Shown piece by piece: positions 33,477 through 45,848 of a stretch of DNA of 64,000 bases. Source of the DNA: Medicago truncatula (taxonomy: Eukaryota > Streptophyta > Magnoliopsida > Fabales > Fabaceae); assembly GCF_003473485.1 (NCBI RefSeq), contig NC_053047.1:41898972-41962971 (forward strand), in the 5' to 3' direction. The notes beneath the pieces were generated by a model. That model saw only the letters and a program-made list of their open reading frames with translations. It did no database searches and had not been told where the DNA came from. How positions within the stretch are numbered: position 1 is the stretch's first letter; each line of letters starts with the position of its first letter. A program made the translations under genes and the position numbers.

Positions 33477-35602
33477 TGTAACACCCCGTTTTCCCAATAT
33501 ACAAATTTCTTAAACATTTATCAGAGTAAAAACCATAAACGGGATATCACATAAAAACGTAATCCAAAAACAGTTAAATAATAATTTAACTTCCACATAA
33601 TATCTTAACATAGCAGCGGAATATTAGTTCATAAACCATAAATCAGTTTGGCACGCAGGCCCCAAATAAAGATCTTAAAAGAGTTAAACAAAACAGAAAT
33701 TGTCATAGCAGTTCACGTAAAAGAATGAAGCATGTTATAGCATATAACCCCATCCCGTTACGTATCAGAGCGACCTAGACGACACAGTGAAGGCAATGCC
33801 AACTCACGAAAGCAAACTGCACACTAAGCACGATCACCTGCAAGTTACCCATACGAAGGGCAACATTTTCAAGCAGAAGGGGTGAGATTTCATAACAAAA
33901 TAATGCTAATCAAAGTAATTCGAATCATAATTAACATTAACATCATAATCATTCTTGGATAACTTTGCATATTCAAATAACAAGTATCACGTATTCACAT
34001 ATTCAATAAACAAGTATCACGTATTCACTTATTCAATCGTCATCAACAACATAGCATTATGAACATGACAATGTGACAATGCTCCTAGACTCCTTATATG
34101 CATGTGGTACCAATCGTCATCATAAGTATTAATATACTTTAATCGTGCGGAGGACAAAGCTCCTATAAAACGTGCGGAGGACAAAGCTCCTAATATTCGT
34201 GGTGAGGACTAAGCTCAATGATATGCTATGCATGGACACATATGAACAAAACATCGTAATCAACTTATCAACATGCATCCAATAATTTGGAGCTAAACTT
34301 CATCATATAATTATGCACTTTGTTAAATAACGGAAGCAGCATAAACAGGTCACATAACAAGATGATATCATTATATCAAAGCACATAATTTGTATCATTA
34401 TCACATTTTCTTATCTTGCATGAATATACAATACAATAGTTCATATTCAATTGATATTAATATAACTTAAACAACTCTACAATCTGCATTAAACGACATC
34501 ACTAGGTCTCATTACCAGTTAGGGGTTCACTCTTGATCAACAAGTGCGACACAGATCGCATAAACACATAAACAAGTTCATCCTGGTTGTACTCGCGAGG
34601 CGAGAGTACTTACTCGCCATGGCGAGTACCACTCAACTCCCAAACTAAGGTTGTTCTGGGTTCCCTCTGATCCTACATTCATTCCTAATCAATACTAGGT
34701 ATGTTCAGGTACTCAAAGGCATACAAGATTCAACTAAAAAGGTCGAAACACGAAATATGACATGCACTCTGCCTAAGCTCGCGAGGCGAGGAAGGGTTGC
34801 TTGCCATGGCGAGTTGTACCAAACAACTCGCGAGGCGAAGGGAAAGGGGCTCGCGTGGCGAGTGATGAAGTTCATCACTCGCAAGGCGAGGATCATCACT
34901 CGCCGTGGCGAGCGATGAACAGAAGCACGGGCAGACTAGGGTTTTTCTCAAAAATTCATCACACAACATGGTTCAAGGCGTGGTTTTGATTCCAGAATTC
35001 ATCCTAAACATATTCTAAGGTTAAAGGACGGTTCTTTCATCAATCTAACAAGTTTTACCGTTTGATCATCAATTTTTTTAGGGTTTTGACCTAATTCCAA
35101 AACTTCTCTAAATCAATCCTAACTTTGTCAACTAATCATCAGAATTACAGTAAATAACATTATTGAATTATTAGTCTCACCCTTATCCTGTATGAAGAAA
35201 ATCGCAGCACTCTACCTTGGTTCCTCTAGACTTGGCTTTTTCTCCCTTTTCTCCAAAAACGTACGTACAACAAAATGTTTTCTAAAACTAGGTCTAGCCT
35301 TTTTATATCTCCTCTTAATTACTTATTTTATCTCACTTTCTCCCCCAAAACTATCTAAAATATCAAAACAGCCCTCAACTAAATATTTTATATTATTTTC
35401 AAATCTTTATTCTATTTAACAATAAAATAAATCTCATATCATAATCAAATCCTTCAAAACTCATAACTTATCACGTCATCAATCAAATCACTAAATTCAT
35501 CGTGAATCACCAAAACATAACAAAATCACGCATATACTATATAATTATAATATAATTGCCTAAACTCAATTAAATAACGATTAAACGAAAGTGGGCGTTA
35601 CA
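33477..35602 (-). repeat. 5' LTR of the Tekay-like element
   Basis: Near-identical to 26836-28959. The 2-bp length difference is an AA at about 33690 (AAACAAAACAG versus AAACAACAG). On the element's strand it would supply the promoter. Confidence 0.93.
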
Positions 35603-36252
35603 TACAACCACTACCTCCACTACTCTATTTTTGTCTCTGCTACAAGACAAGAAAAACAGCTCTGCCTGCAACGATGTTCCTTCACAATGGGAATGGATTT
35701 GAAATTGATCATTCATAGGACAATAACCATATTAGGAAAAAGATCATTGGTGATTGATCAAAGCTTCAAACAACGTCTCTTTCACACCTCCATATAAAGG
35801 AGTGAAGACTTAGAGCAATATGGGGACCCAACAACAATTTACAAAGTGCCAAAGTTCTGCTGAAATTGTTCTGCATTCAAAAGTTCACTTAGAATTTCTT
35901 ATCAAAGTTCATATCTTAGAAATTCTAGAGTCTTAAGAGTCTGTATTTGATTTGTATTGTGAACACCACTGATTGTATATCAATTGTTCAACTTCAAACA
36001 TTTTTCTGTGTAATTCTGTTTGAATTAGAAGTCTCTTGCAGTTGTGCTTGAGCATTAGAAGTCTCTTGATTGTGTTCAGGAGCATAGGAAGTCTCTTGCA
36101 GTTGTGCTTGAGCATTTGAAGTTTCATGCTAGTTTTAGCAATGAGCAATTGTAATCAGATATTACATAGTGAACTATCCTTGGAAGTGCAAGGGGGACAT
36201 GACTAACTTCCGGTTTGTGGAAGGAACCTGTATAATTGCTTTGTGTCATTCT

Positions 36253-36305
<53 letters not shown>

Positions 36306-36436
36306 TCCGCTGCAAGTTAGTCCTGAACATCACTTCTCTATCTGCTTCTGATCAGTGTTTTCAGCTTAGGAGAAAAAGAAGAAAAAACCAACTCAATTCA
36401 ACCCCCATTCTTGTGTTTTTTCTCACCTTCAAAAAT

Positions 36437-37800
36437 CATGTAATTTTACAAAGACATCTCATGAAGAAGGGGAAGATATGAAATGAATACTCATGAGGCG
36501 TGCAAGAAATTACAAGTTCGTGGAATTTCGTCCCAAGTCCCTAAACCAATTCGGAAGAAGAAAACACTAAAAAAGATGAAGAAAAGGCAAAAACATACTA
36601 GGAGTTGAAGCCACACGCCCCGGGTATCCCACCATGCGCCCTAGGTGTGCAAAACATAGAACAAAATCTACGCTTCTAGCACTCACGTGTAGTGTGTGTC
36701 CCTTCGCATGGGGAGTGCGAGGCCAAGAAAAACAACTAAATGCCATTTTTTCTTTGCGGGTGTTGGTAAAAAGCCCAATTTTTCAACCCAAACCCATAAG
36801 AAAAGTTGCCTATAAATACAAGAACTCTCATTAAAAATTTCTCATTCAAAACTTGATGGTTCAAGAGGAATGCAAGCAGCATCAACAGAGTAGTCTTTCC
36901 TCAAAATTTGTCTTTAGGTACCATGAGTAACTAAACACCTATTCATTATGGTTCTAAGATAAACATCTATTTGTTTGTTGGATTTAATTATTCAAGTATT
37001 TCATTCAGATATGTTTTGAGATCTATTTAATTTTTGTATGCAAAAGGTTCAATGCTTTCACAAATCCTAGGGAGTGTGACATACCTAGAAGATGCGATTG
37101 AACATAGAAATAGGCTACAAAGATATTTCAGGTCTAATTTCTAAAGGTTACTTATAAACTTTATTCTTTTCCCTTAGTAAGATAAAGTTAGGCCTATCCA
37201 TTTAATCTACCATGGACAATTAAGGGTATGTGTCGAAATTCTTAAATTCATAGGTTTAATTAAGGGTAGATGACAATTTAGGAATACCAACTTCGTTTAT
37301 GTTTCAATTACATGTGAAAGAGTAAATCATCACCATAATTAACTATCCAACCACTTATACAGATCTCTATAGGCTTGACGACCATGTATCTCGTATCGTA
37401 CATATGATCTTAGGGTGATCAGAGGAGCAACTTGACATTTGGAGGGACTTTAGATCCCATCGAACTTACCACTTAAAGAAAACCCTTATCTCATAACTGA
37501 TAATTGATGAGAATAAATCCAACACGAAAATAGAGGGGATTCAATGAATCCTTATCACTACAAAAATCTGCAATTCAAAACCTTTAATTTTCCGCAATCA
37601 ACTCAACCGCTTTGTGTAATCAAATCAAACTTGCAAACTCTCCCCATTTTATTTCTTTTATTTACTGTTTTAACAAGTTTAGCTAGTTGCCTAGTTGAAA
37701 CGACAATTCTCGTAGAGACGATTTTACTTACTACTTTATTACTTGAAAACGATTCGGTGCACTTGCCGAATTTTGTCATCAATGATTAGGGTGTATCTTT
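36437..37800. other. LTR-like degraded retroelement sequence, unclassified
   Basis: No supportable ORF. It has GC-richer tracts (CACACGCCCCGGGTATCCC, ACCATGCGCCCTAGG), a CCTATAAATACAAGAAC promoter-like stretch, and a tail ATTCGGTGCACTTGCCGAAT reminiscent of plant Ty3 LTR ends. Part of it (37280-37460) recurs at 47430-47600 and 43700-43745 as part of the NCR duplications. Confidence 0.4.
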
Positions 37801-38267
37801 CATTCTCTTGCATATGATGATGATTGATGTTTAGCTGTTGTGTATGGTTTATATTATGTATAAGTAATATTCTTCACTCTACGAGTGTTACTTTCTTGGA
37901 TATGATTTCTCACTTCATATGTTTCCATGTCGATACTTACTCATTGTTGTGTAGGTAGACGAAAAGATGGAAACACATGAAGAAGATATGTAATTTTAAG
38001 CCATAGAGTTATCTAAATTTCATTTTCGCACTTTTACGTTATTACCAGGTAGTCGATGTATAGATTGGCTAGCGTATAAGTTGCTTTAGAGTCTATTTCG
38101 TACGCTAGGGTAAAATAAAAATAATTTCATATCAATGGATTTTTTTTAAGGAATTCTGTTTTTTTTTTGTTTGTAATTTTTCTTTTTCTATCTCGAAAGG
38201 GTAAATTAAAAATGATTTCATATCAATGGATTTTTTTTTGTGGCCTCCTGACTAATTTTGTCAAAGG

Positions 38268-38411
38268 GACAAACATAACACTTCAAAATAGTTAAAAGAC
38301 ATTTTACTAAGTCTTATAATAACTATTTAATTTCTATAAAGAAACTGTGTGTTTTATACATTATAAATTTATCAAATTATTTTTATTTGTTTCATGCAAA
38401 AGGAGAAAAAT
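38268..38411 (+). promoter_or_regulatory. Conserved NCR promoter, gene 1
   Basis: The segment with GGGACAAACATAACACTTCA, TCTTATAATAACTATTTAAT and TATACATTATAAATTTATCA recurs almost unchanged before every NCR copy in the window, while surrounding DNA diverges more. TATAAAT at 38362-38368 lies about 45 nt before the ATG. Confidence 0.65.
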
Positions 38412-38709
38412 ATGGCTAAAGTCACTAACCTTTTTTATATTACGATTCTCTTTCTTTCACTATTTTTCATTGCAATGAACGATGCCGGTAAATCATTTTT
38501 CATTATTTTACAATTTTATTCTTTACTTCTTAACTAACCTTTTATGCCCTTTAATTAGTAACATTTCTATATTCTCTTTTCTCATTACAGCAAGATATGA
38601 ATGTCGTGAGGACTCTCATTGTGTAACGAAAGTTAAGTGTGGGCTTCCTCGAACTCCGAAATGTAGGAATTACATATGTTTTTGTCATAATCCAAATAAA
38701 TATATATGA
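38412..38709 (+). CDS. Nodule cysteine-rich (NCR) peptide 1, intact
   Basis: NCR peptides are secreted into the symbiosome of nodule cells and push rhizobia into terminal differentiation; many are antimicrobial. Exon 1 (38412-38487) encodes a hydrophobic signal peptide MAKVTNLFYITILFLSLFF..; exon 2 (38591-38709) encodes the mature part. This is the standard two-exon NCR layout with a 103-bp phase-1 intron. The product is 64 aa. Six cysteines are spaced C-x5-C-x5-C-x7-C-x4-C-x1-C (CREDSHC, CGLPRTPKC, CRNYICFC). The mature peptide is basic, about +5 by residue count. The conserved promoter lies directly upstream. Nodule-specific expression is inferred from family. Confidence 0.88.
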
Positions 38710-38896
38710 TGATAAAATGTTCCATTACATGTCATTTAACTAATGATGTAGCATTAAATAATTGAATTTGTTGTATTTATTTTCCTCTAATAATTGCACA
38801 GATTTTGTGCCCTTCGATGATAATAATTAAAATAACATAGCGCATTAAATAATATTATTTAGATTATTTTGTTTGTCTTCATTTCATAATAATATA

Positions 38897-39222
38897 CTCC
38901 CTCCGTCCTAAATTATAAGCAAAAAAAATCCATTTTCTTTATCCTAAATTATAAGCAAAAAAGATCAACTTTTATCATATTTAATTATGTTTTTTCAAAA
39001 AATTATCTTTTCCAAAGCAAAATTATATGCAAAGTGCATTCAATTTGTTTTCTTTTTCATTTTCTCTATAATCAACTACCAATGGAAATTGTTTTTAGAT
39101 CTTCCTATAAAACTTATTTCAAAGATAACACAAAAAACTATGTTACAAACTACTATGTTTTAATTTTCTTAATAAGTGTGATTTTTTTATTTTTTTTTGC
39201 TTATAATATGGGACGGAGGGAG
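38897..39222. repeat. Stowaway-like MITE, 326 bp
   Basis: Left CTCCCTCCGTCCTAAATTAT, right end ATAATATGGGACGGAGGGAG, TA on both sides. It sits about 190 bp downstream of NCR gene 1 and is absent from the other NCR blocks (e.g. 44870, where ATAATATACTTACGGTTAC is continuous). Confidence 0.88.
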
Positions 39223-40168
39223 TACATACAATTATTTTAGATAATTGTGGGATACCATGGAATACTTCAAAAGTTAAATAAATGATAAATTCGACAACTT
39301 TTAGTATAATTTAATATTTATCAAAATTGATCAATACAATTAACAATACATAAATGATGTATCCCCTAAAAAAATTCATAAATAATATATAGAAACAATG
39401 TAACATACAATTTTATAAATAGAAAATATGTTTTATTTTATTTTAATACAACTCATAAGGCTTTAAGTAAAAGAATTCATGGTCGTCTTTAATATAAAAT
39501 CAAGTAATTTTCTTTCCAAAACGTTTTACAAAATGACGACCTAAATTAAATATTATATTTTATGAACTGTGTTCGTGTAATGAGTTTCAAAATCCAATCA
39601 TACACTTTCTGGAAAAAAAAAAAAAAGAATTCGAGAACACAATAATTATCTATTATGCTTTCAAACTAGAGGGGAAAAGTGGTAGGAAAACACTAAGATT
39701 AGAGATCAAAACCATCACTAAAATACTTTCATCATTTTAACAAACAAAGAACATATTCAATAATGAATTTTTATTATTCTAAACAAAGTTATATGTATAA
39801 ATGATATATCAAGTAAAGAGTAATGAAATGCATTAATGACAGTGTGATTAACTTTTTATCAAATAAGCACTGAAAGAAGATAAAAGAGAAATGATATTTG
39901 TACAACCATTTTGTGATAAACTTTTTGACAATTTTCTTATACTCACATGGTGCTCTTAACCTCTCTCTTTCTTTTTCTCTTTCCATTGTGTTTGATCAAT
40001 AAAAAGAGAGAAAAACAAGGATGTTATCGCTCCAATTAAAATATGTATAGTTATCTATACTATATATAAATAAAATAACATGTTTTGCTTCTTTTTGGAC
40101 TGACTTTTTCTCTAGTTAGTGAGGGAATAGGAAATATACAATACAAATCAATTCATCCTTAGTTAACA

Positions 40169-40320
40169 TCTATGTAGCACCGATATAGACACGACATTGA
40201 CACTGCTAATAATTTGAGAAAATGAATTATTTAAACACAATCACATGTGTCGTTGCAGTGTCCGACACTAACACGTGTCAGACACCAGACACCTTTTTAT
40301 TAGAGGTGTCTATGTTAGAA
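40169..40320. repeat. GTGTC/GACAC-rich MITE
   Basis: It contains ATGTAGCACCGATATAGACA, TGTCCGACACTAACACGTGT and related motifs. Same family as 21570-21737, further decayed. Confidence 0.5.
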
Positions 40321-41124
40321 AGCTTAACATACAAGTTGAGCAATGCATAACTATATATTACACACCGTTAGCATCAATTTTCAAAACCCAAACAACGACT
40401 CTTACAGGAAAAATAGTATACCGTTCTTACTTACTTTAAGTGGCTGCTATATGTGTGAGAGAAAGATATTAGGGTGATACTGTGTAGGTTACCTATCTAA
40501 TTATGATACATCATAATTATTAATTACAAAAAGTTATTATGACTAATTATGATAAATATTCTAGTCTATCAACTCTCAACTGAAATAAATAAAAAATAAC
40601 ATATAAAGCAGCAAGTTGTTCTTTGTCTTAGAGAAAAACCTAACACTAACAATTGAATGCAACGTAAATCTTTTCTTTTTTTGAACTTTGTAAATGACTA
40701 TAATTTGACTTAAAAGAAAAATTATTTTAATAAAATATTCATATACAATTGTAATATGATTCTAAATTGAAATTACATAAATAAACAAAAGTTTTTGGCT
40801 CTCAGTGTATAAGAGATAATGTCATTATTCATTGATCACAATCGAAATAACCATCAACATTTATTAAAAAACATCTATATATCTCTTCATCTTTGTCCTT
40901 CTAAATTTTGAAATTCTTTATCATTATTCATCTGCAAAATAAAAGTAATAAATATGTTCAAAATAGAATATAAATGTTTGGAATATGTGCAAAATAAACA
41001 GATTCCAAACATGATAAACGACATCAAATAATGCAACCAACAGAGACAACTGAAACCCATCAACATTCTTAGCGTTCTCACCACCACTACATTACACTAT
41101 ACTAAGCTTCAAATTAAACTAATA

Positions 41125-41395
41125 CTTCCTCCGTCTCACAATAATAATCTCTTTAATATTTTTTCTTTTTCTCAAAATAATTGTTACTTTAGAATGCCAA
41201 TACAACATTTATTATTTTTTCCATTATATACCTTTATTTATTGAATTTCATCCAACTTAACTACTCCACTAACTAAAATTAATAAGGATATTTTAGTAAA
41301 TGATATTAATTTTACCATTGAATTCAACACAGTTAATCATTTTCTTAATAATCATGTACAAACCTTAAACGATTATAATTTAGAGATGAATGGAG
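41125..41395. repeat. Decayed Stowaway-like MITE
   Basis: Left CTTCCTCCGTCTCACAATAA, right TTATAATTTAGAGATGAATGGAG, TA at both borders. Confidence 0.6.
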
Positions 41396-42289
41396 TAGTA
41401 GTTTGTTTGTAGCATAAGATACATATACTGTTTTTTTTTTTTTTTATGTTCCCATAATTGTAGTTTAATCAGCTCCTAATTCTAAACACCAACACAATCA
41501 TTCAACAATTTAAGGGCTAACATACACTTAACAAATTTCATAATGGATTCATCAATTGCACATGAATTATTGCGGGTGATAAGAACACGAGACTAGAATA
41601 ACTAGTTGGAACTCAAAGTCTCCGATACTGGAAAATCACTTCATATAAAATGAAGAAGCATATAACAAAACTCCAAGGACACTAACTGATAGAATAAAAT
41701 TGGCATGAAAGAAGACATCTAATTCATGATCAATAAACATATGAGAAATGATTATCTAAATTTCCTAATAGTTATGGGGAAAAGTATGTACAAAGTTATC
41801 AAATTGAAGATAAAAGTAAGGCCATATTAAATTGAAGCTTCTAATAAGATTGGTCTCGAGCGCAAACAAAACCGAAACAACCGGTAGTGGAATCAAAAGC
41901 AAAAGAATGTTATCACTGTTTTTCAAATGAACTTACCATGAAAATGATTATAAATTCAAGAAACATTTAGTAGAACCTCGACTAATATTAACATAAATAA
42001 CAAGCAAAGAAATTTAACATAAAGTGCTAATGCATTAATATCATATATACCCTCAAATATTGGAATTACAAGACTAATTCCACATTAAAATCCATTCCAA
42101 ATATGTTTTCAACACCTTTGCCGACAACAAAACAACTCAAATTTTTAAAGAAAAAAAATGGTAATTTGTAACAATCCATAGTAATCCAAGATACTAGAGT
42201 AGTTGTCAAGAAAAAACAACACAAATTAAATAAAAGTGAGAAAAGAGCCTCAATTTTGATGAGTAAAGAGGTTTATGAAATATCCTCTT

Positions 42290-42600
42290 AAAAGGTCATT
42301 TTTGAAGATTCTCTATATCAATTTTATCCAGATATATAAGATTGAACCAAAGTTTGAAATAAATTTAAGTACTAAAATAAAAAATTGTGGCATAAATCAT
42401 AAATTGCTGTCCTATAAACAAAAACCAACTATATCCAATCAAGCAAAGTCAAACACATTCATTCAAACAAAGTTAAATGAAGCGGGCAGCGTTTATGTTA
42501 AAAACTAATAATTTATCATTAATAATTTATTTTTTGAAAGAATCAATAATAAAATATTAAAAACTAAGAGAACATCAGTATACGTTCTGTATAATTTTAA
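42290..42600. repeat. Segment duplicated at 46170-46450 / 47130-47160
   Basis: GAAGATTCTCTATATCAATT and AACATCAGTATACG..TATAATTTTAAAAAATA are shared with the later segment. In the later copy a hAT-type element splits the shared sequence; here it is continuous. Confidence 0.75.
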
Positions 42601-42610
42601 AAAATAAAAA

Positions 42611-42760
42611 TATCCGTGAACTTAACTCAGTTGGTAGGGATATTGCATATTATATGTAGGAGTCGAGGTTCGAACCCCAAACATCCCACTTCTCCACAAT
42701 TTAACTGTGTGAGCTCTAGCCACTACACTAGGCTACTTGACCAATAAAATAAAAATAAAA
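42611..42760 (+). mobile_element. tRNA-derived SINE
   Basis: Starts ATCCGTGAACTTAACTCAGT, with an A box (AACTCAGTTGGTAGGG), B box GGTTCGAACCCC and an A-rich tail. Same family as the minus-strand copy at 7783-7919. Confidence 0.7.
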
Positions 42761-42834
42761 AATAAATAAACATTTATATAAGTTGCCATATGATTTGTAG
42801 ATGCAAAATAGTGAGGGTAAGTCTCTACCTTAGG

Positions 42835-43133
42835 CTGTGTTTGGTAACACAAAAAAGCTAGCTTATAGTTTGTTGAATTAGCTTATAAATTCGTTAGATG
42901 AAAACGTGGCGTGTTTGGTAACAAACTTTTTTCATGAGCTTATAGCGTTTTTTGAAAAGCTATTTCAAGTAGCTTTTTAGCTTATAGCTAGTAGCTTTTT
43001 ATATTTTCTTCCAACTTTAACCCTATTAATTTAAATTAATTATTTTTTTAATTAAACAACTACCCATGTTCATCTTTATAACCGCCCTATTTTGTCCCTT
43101 AAAAAAAATGTCACGTTGTTTTTTTTAAGGAGC

Positions 43134-43188
<55 letters not shown>

Positions 43189-43700
43189 TTTTTAAGGAAA
43201 TGCTTTATATTTTGCTATAACTAACCTGCCGTACACCACACAAAAAATAACTAGCCTATTTTTTTTTTAAAAGGAAAAAATAACTACTCTATTGTACGTT
43301 GTAAAATTTTATATATTCTAGCTCACATTTTGTTTCCACCTTTATCTTATTTTTGGGATTCATAATGCAGAGATCAAAATTGTCGGTGAATATTTTTTTA
43401 GGATTAAAGGTCGAAGAATTTTTTTATGGCGACTAAGACCAAAAGTTTGAATATTTATAGGGACCAAAAACATATTTAACTATAATTAAAAAATAAATAC
43501 ATTACAAAAAAGTGTGTGTATATATGTATATTAAAAGAAACATGTCCTTTTATGTCATTTTATACTTATCAGCTACTTCAACAACTAATTTTACCAAACA
43601 CATTATTTTTAATAAGCAAGCTTTTCAGCTATAAGCTATCAGCTATCAGTCAGCAACTATCAGCTATCAGCTAGCTTATAGCTTATTTTTACCAAACAGA
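42835..43700. repeat. hAT-like AGCTTAT-rich MITE, 866 bp
   Basis: Left CTGTGTTTGGTAACAC, right TTTTTACCAAACAGA. 8-bp target duplication ACCTTAGG/ACCTTAAT. The paralogous NCR block at about 47470 reads CACCTTAATTAACTATCC without the element, confirming the insertion. It contains a (TA)n microsatellite at 43139-43176 and subterminal AGCTATCAGCTATC repeats. Confidence 0.8.
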
Positions 43701-43744
43701 ACCTTAATTAACTATCCGACAACATACAAATCTCTATAGACTTG

Positions 43745-45595
43745 ACAATTAGGTTATCTAAATTTCAAGCTACAGATGAAAAGATGGAAACACTTGAAGA
43801 GCAGATGTAATTTTAAGCTACAGAGTTATCTAAATTTCATTTTCACACTCGATAAATATTTTATTCACATTATTATGCTTATAAGTTACTTTAGAGTCAA
43901 TTTCGTACACTACGAAAAAACAATATTAACTTTTCTTGATCTTTTAATGAAGCATTCCTCTTTTTACTTATCTTATATTTTTGTATGTTTATTATGTGAA
44001 TGTTTCAAATTGAAAATTTTTTTTCTTGTATTTTTTATTAGATTCTATATTTAAACTCTTTCTCGGTAAAGCATGTTACATGTTCCCATATTTTATTTAA
44101 TTTTTGTAATTTTCCTTTTTCTATCTCGAAAGGGTAAAAAAAATAAAATTATTTCACATATATGAATTTTTTTTGATGTGACAAACATAGCGTGTGCAAT
44201 TAAGAGACATTTTACTAAGTCTTATAACAACTATATAATTTGTATAATCCCTAAAAAAAAAATATTATATAATTTGTATAAAGAAACCGTGTGCTTTATA
44301 CATTATAAATTCATCAAATCCTTTTTATTTGTTTCAAGCAAAAGGGAAAAATATGGCTAAAGTTACTAAATTTGTTTATATTACCATACACGTTCTTTCA
44401 CTATTTTTCATTACAATGAATGTTGCCGGTAAATCATTTTTCATTATTTTACAATTTTATTCTTTACTTCTTATCTAACTTTTTATCCCCTTTATTTGTA
44501 ACATTTTTATCTTTTCTTTTATCATTACAGCAATTCCTAAATGCGTGAGGACTCTGATTGTGTATCAAAAATTATCTGTGTGCTTTCTCAAAAACCACTA
44601 TGTAGGAATCATATATGTGTTTGTTATAAGTTAAATAGATAGATATCTCTGATTCTTTCAAATGTTCCATGACATATAATTTAACTAATGATTTGGCATT
44701 CAATAATTGAATTTTATTTTGAATTTATTTTCGTTAATAATTTATCAGATTTTGCGTTCTTTGATGATGGTAATTCTTTTTTTAAAAAGTCTTTGACGAT
44801 GGTAATTAAAATAAACATAACGTACTAAATAATATTATTTCGATTATCTTCTTTATCTTCATTTCATAATAATATACTTACGGTTACTTTAACTAATTCC
44901 AGGATTCAATGGAATACTTATGGAATACTTAAGCTAATTAAATAATAAATTCAAACTTTCGGCATAATTTAGTATTACCAAAATTGATTCAATAAAATTA
45001 ACAATACATAAATGACATATCCCCTAAAAAAAACTACATAAACGATATATATAAACAATGTAACACACAATTTTTTGAAATAGCAAATATTTATTTTTAT
45101 TTTTTTTATATTTTAAAACAGCTCATAAGACTTTCACTAAAAGAATTCATGATCGTCTTTAATATAAAATCAGAGTAAAAATAATTTTCTTTCGAAAGTC
45201 TTTTACAAAATAATGACTTGAACCAAACACTATCTTATTAATTGTTTTTGGGCAATGAGTTTCAAAATCAAATCATACAATTTGTAAAAAAAAACCATCA
45301 TGAAATAGTGTATAAGCATTCATTTTCCGTTGCAATATCATTTAGCATGTTTGGTTAGGCGTCCAAATTACCAATCCCGTGTTTCGATGCCGATTACATC
45401 GCAATTTTAATAAGCTACATATTTGAGTTTCACACAAAAAGCACGGCTGCATTCACACCACCGCTGTACCAAACACCGGCTAAATCATAACATGTGATTC
45501 TACTAAACAGAAACAAATTAAACAACATAAACCAGTAAGGTAAGGTAACCGATAGAACATGTTCGTACATAGTTGAGAGAAATATTAGAATTGTT
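43745..45595 (+). repeat. NCR block 2 (duplicated segment)
   Basis: From GAAAAGATGGAAACACTTGA through the NCR pseudogene to about GATAGAACATGTTCGTACAT. It aligns with blocks at 37910 and 50880. Confidence 0.7.
44353..44642 (+). pseudogene. NCR pseudogene 2 (frameshift at first cysteine)
   Basis: Exon 1 (44353-44428) still encodes an intact signal peptide MAKVTKFVYITIHVLSLFF. Exon 2 begins at 44531. Relative to the intact copies one nucleotide is missing in the codon of the first mature cysteine (about 44544), so all six cysteines are read out of frame. The old frame remains otherwise open to 44642, which suggests the lesion is recent relative to the duplication. The conserved promoter is present upstream (about 44165-44352). 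Confidence 0.82.
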
Positions 45596-45599
45596 CAGG

Positions 45600-45848
45600 T
45601 TAAGCTGGTTTAGGTACCGTGTAGTGTGTTCTTGAACTAGGTTCATCTGATCGAGCTAATATATAGGACAACTTTTCGATTGGCTCTTGCAGTCTTTTCG
45701 ATCTCTGGATCATGCAACAAGTCTTCGGGTTGCACTCTACCTTGCATAAACAACAAAACAATACCTTATAGTAGCACTTCACAATACAGAAACAAGATGA
45801 ACAACTGAATTGACAACCCTTAATTTGGCAACTCTCCCCTTCAAGCAC
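45600..45848 (-). other. Cysteine-rich open frame, not recognised
   Basis: Minus strand, 82 codons with twelve cysteines in the first half (CSSCFCIVKC, FCCLC, CNPKTCC) and a hydrophilic tail ending THYTVPKPA. The frame is closed by a stop immediately before a GTG, so it has no ATG start. A possible splice acceptor (TTTATGCAAG|GTAGAG) lies inside. It may be the last exon of an unknown gene or chance. It lies just past the end of NCR block 2, on the opposite strand, but the spacing is unlike NCR peptides. Confidence 0.25.

Larger units (their letters stand above)
26836..35602 (-). mobile_element. Complete Tekay-like Ty3 LTR retrotransposon, 8,767 bp
   Basis: LTRs 26836-28959 (2,124 bp) and 33477-35602 (2,126 bp) both read TGTAACACCCCG..GTGGGCGTTACA on the plus strand. 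They differ by roughly fifteen substitutions and one 2-bp indel in my reading. TACAA is duplicated at 26831-26835 and 35603-35607. The element runs on the minus strand: tRNA-iMet primer site next to the 33477 LTR, one gag-pol ORF, and a purine tract next to the 28959 LTR. Order gag-PR-RT-RH-INT-chromodomain-like tail assigns it to Ty3 chromoviruses, most like Tekay/Del. High LTR identity and an open frame point to recent insertion, into an older solo LTR. Confidence 0.95.
26378..36431. mobile_element. SIRE/Maximus-like copia solo LTR, interrupted by a Ty3 element
   Basis: The left part (26378-26835) begins TGTTGGAACAAAATGTG and has GTTTTGATGATAACAAGG, typical of SIRE-class LTRs. The right part (35608-36431) ends CAATTCAACCCCCATTC..CTCACCTTCA. 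AAAAT flanks both ends (26373-26377 and 36432-36436). Removing the inserted Ty3 element and its duplication leaves about 1.28 kb with no internal coding region, so this is a solo LTR. The right part holds a (TC)n tract at about 36256-36299 and repeats of GAAGTCTCTTGCAGTTGTGC (36030-36125). Confidence 0.8.
37910..39890 (+). repeat. NCR block 1 (duplicated segment)
   Basis: It starts near CATATGTTTCCATGT..GATACTTACTCATTGTTG and contains NCR gene 1 and its 3' flank (ATGTCATTTAACTAATGATG, AAAAGAATTCATGGTCGTCT). Related blocks lie at 43745-45595, 47614-48180, 50880-52862, 56920-57218 with 60234-60400, and 63060-64000. Confidence 0.75.
39890..42260. other. Intergenic with MITE remnants
   Basis: No coding ORF. 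Holds a GTGTC-family MITE (40169-40320), a Stowaway-like MITE (41125-41395) and a CTCTCTCTTTCTTTTTCTC tract near 39960. The part 40400-40660 recurs in shortened form at 60262-60400. Confidence 0.45.

Noticed and set aside
36256..36299. Open frames rich in SLSLSL or RERERE around the (TC)n tract
   Set aside because: Translations of a simple repeat inside the SIRE-like LTR.
45600..45848. Additional NCR gene
   Set aside because: No signal peptide, no ATG and cysteine spacing unlike the NCR copies here; kept only as an unrecognised frame.
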